Shown: positions 6,679-6,786 of the stretch, piece by piece
Position numbering within the stretch: the stretch's first letter is position 1
Layout: every line of letters begins with the position of its first letter
Source of the DNA: Candidatus Thiodictyon intracellulare
GTDB lineage: Bacteria > Pseudomonadota > Gammaproteobacteria > Chromatiales > Chromatiaceae
Length of the DNA stretch: 6,786 nt
Reading direction: 5' to 3'
Assembly (NCBI GenBank): GCA_016292295.1
Contig: JADNEJ010000098.1
Coordinates: 1 to 6,786 of the forward strand
Program-made: the position numbers and the translations under genes
The notes under the pieces: model-generated
What the model saw: only the letters and a program-made list of their open reading frames with translations
Database searches by the model: none
What the model was told of the DNA's origin: nothing

Positions 6679-6786
6679 AGGAGTATTTTTTCCGATGGAT
6701 TCGCTGCGTGTGCGCGGATTTCTCCTACCGGCTTCACTCGTGAACGCGCCCTGCCGCTGCCCGCCTTGGTGGCGCTGCTGTTGAAC
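6679..6786 (+). CDS. IS4-family transposase, N-terminal fragment cut by the window end
   Basis: The frame starting at 6679 reads RSIFSDGFAACARISPTGF and then TRERALPLPALVALLLN up to the last base of the window. FTR-R--LPLPALVALLLN is the typical N-terminal block of IS4-type DDE transposases, which cut and paste DNA. The catalytic DDE residues lie outside the window. The start is unclear. A TGA at 6676-6678 closes the frame upstream, and no ATG, GTG or TTG occurs in this frame before the conserved block (only ATT at 6685 and 6718). The strong Shine-Dalgarno-like GAAGGAG (6677-6683) leads to an ATG at 6695 in a different frame that stops at TGA 6782-6784. Either an unusual start is used or the 5' end is damaged. 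Confidence 0.6.

Noticed and set aside
1..6786. CRISPR array, tRNA or rRNA genes, toxin-antitoxin or defence system
   Set aside because: No regularly spaced repeats, tRNA-like cloverleaf, rRNA motifs or defence-type domains were seen. Apart from mobile-element remnants the window is housekeeping.

Overview
The window is about 6.8 kb of GC-rich chromosome with three intact housekeeping genes, all on the + strand. They are clpB (heat-shock disaggregase), prfB (peptide chain release factor 2) and lysS (class II lysyl-tRNA synthetase). All three read as gammaproteobacterial and align almost residue for residue with the E. coli proteins as I know them. The prfB-lysS pair is a classic proteobacterial operon. 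High GC, a decayed REP-associated transposase with a REP-like hairpin, and an IS4-type transposase start suggest a repeat-rich gammaproteobacterium, perhaps a Chromatiales-type lineage. The lineage is inference only.

Layout. Positions 1-160 hold no gene I recognise. A good sigma-32 type promoter (161-187) precedes clpB (226-2826). From 2827 to 3845 there is about 1 kb of decayed minus-strand sequence. It contains a broken gene for a small, probably exported protein (2857-3273) and a broken RAYT/Y1 transposase (3285-3702) with a nonsense codon, frameshifts and a lost HUH motif. Next comes a hairpin preceded by GTAG (3742-3766), the signature of a REP element. The prfB promoter and ribosome binding site follow, then prfB (3846-4944, read through a programmed +1 frameshift at 3918-3921), then lysS (4959-6500) only 14 bases downstream. 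After lysS there is a likely terminator and an abruptly AT-rich spacer. The window ends inside the N-terminus of an IS4-family transposase (from about 6679).

The most notable observation is in prfB. The recoding signal (internal Shine-Dalgarno AGGGGG, TAT spacer, slippery CTT) is the same as in E. coli, but the in-frame stop is TAA instead of TGA. RF2 reads both UGA and UAA, whereas RF1 reads UAA and UAG. A UAA at this position therefore exposes RF2's autoregulatory switch to RF1 as well. The frame is blocked upstream and has no ordinary start codon before codon 38, so full-length RF2 still requires the frameshift.

Functionally, clpB belongs to the heat-shock regulon and acts with DnaK. prfB and lysS are translation genes that are probably co-transcribed. 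The material between and after them is mobile-element debris. I found no tRNA, rRNA, CRISPR array or intact novel multi-gene system.
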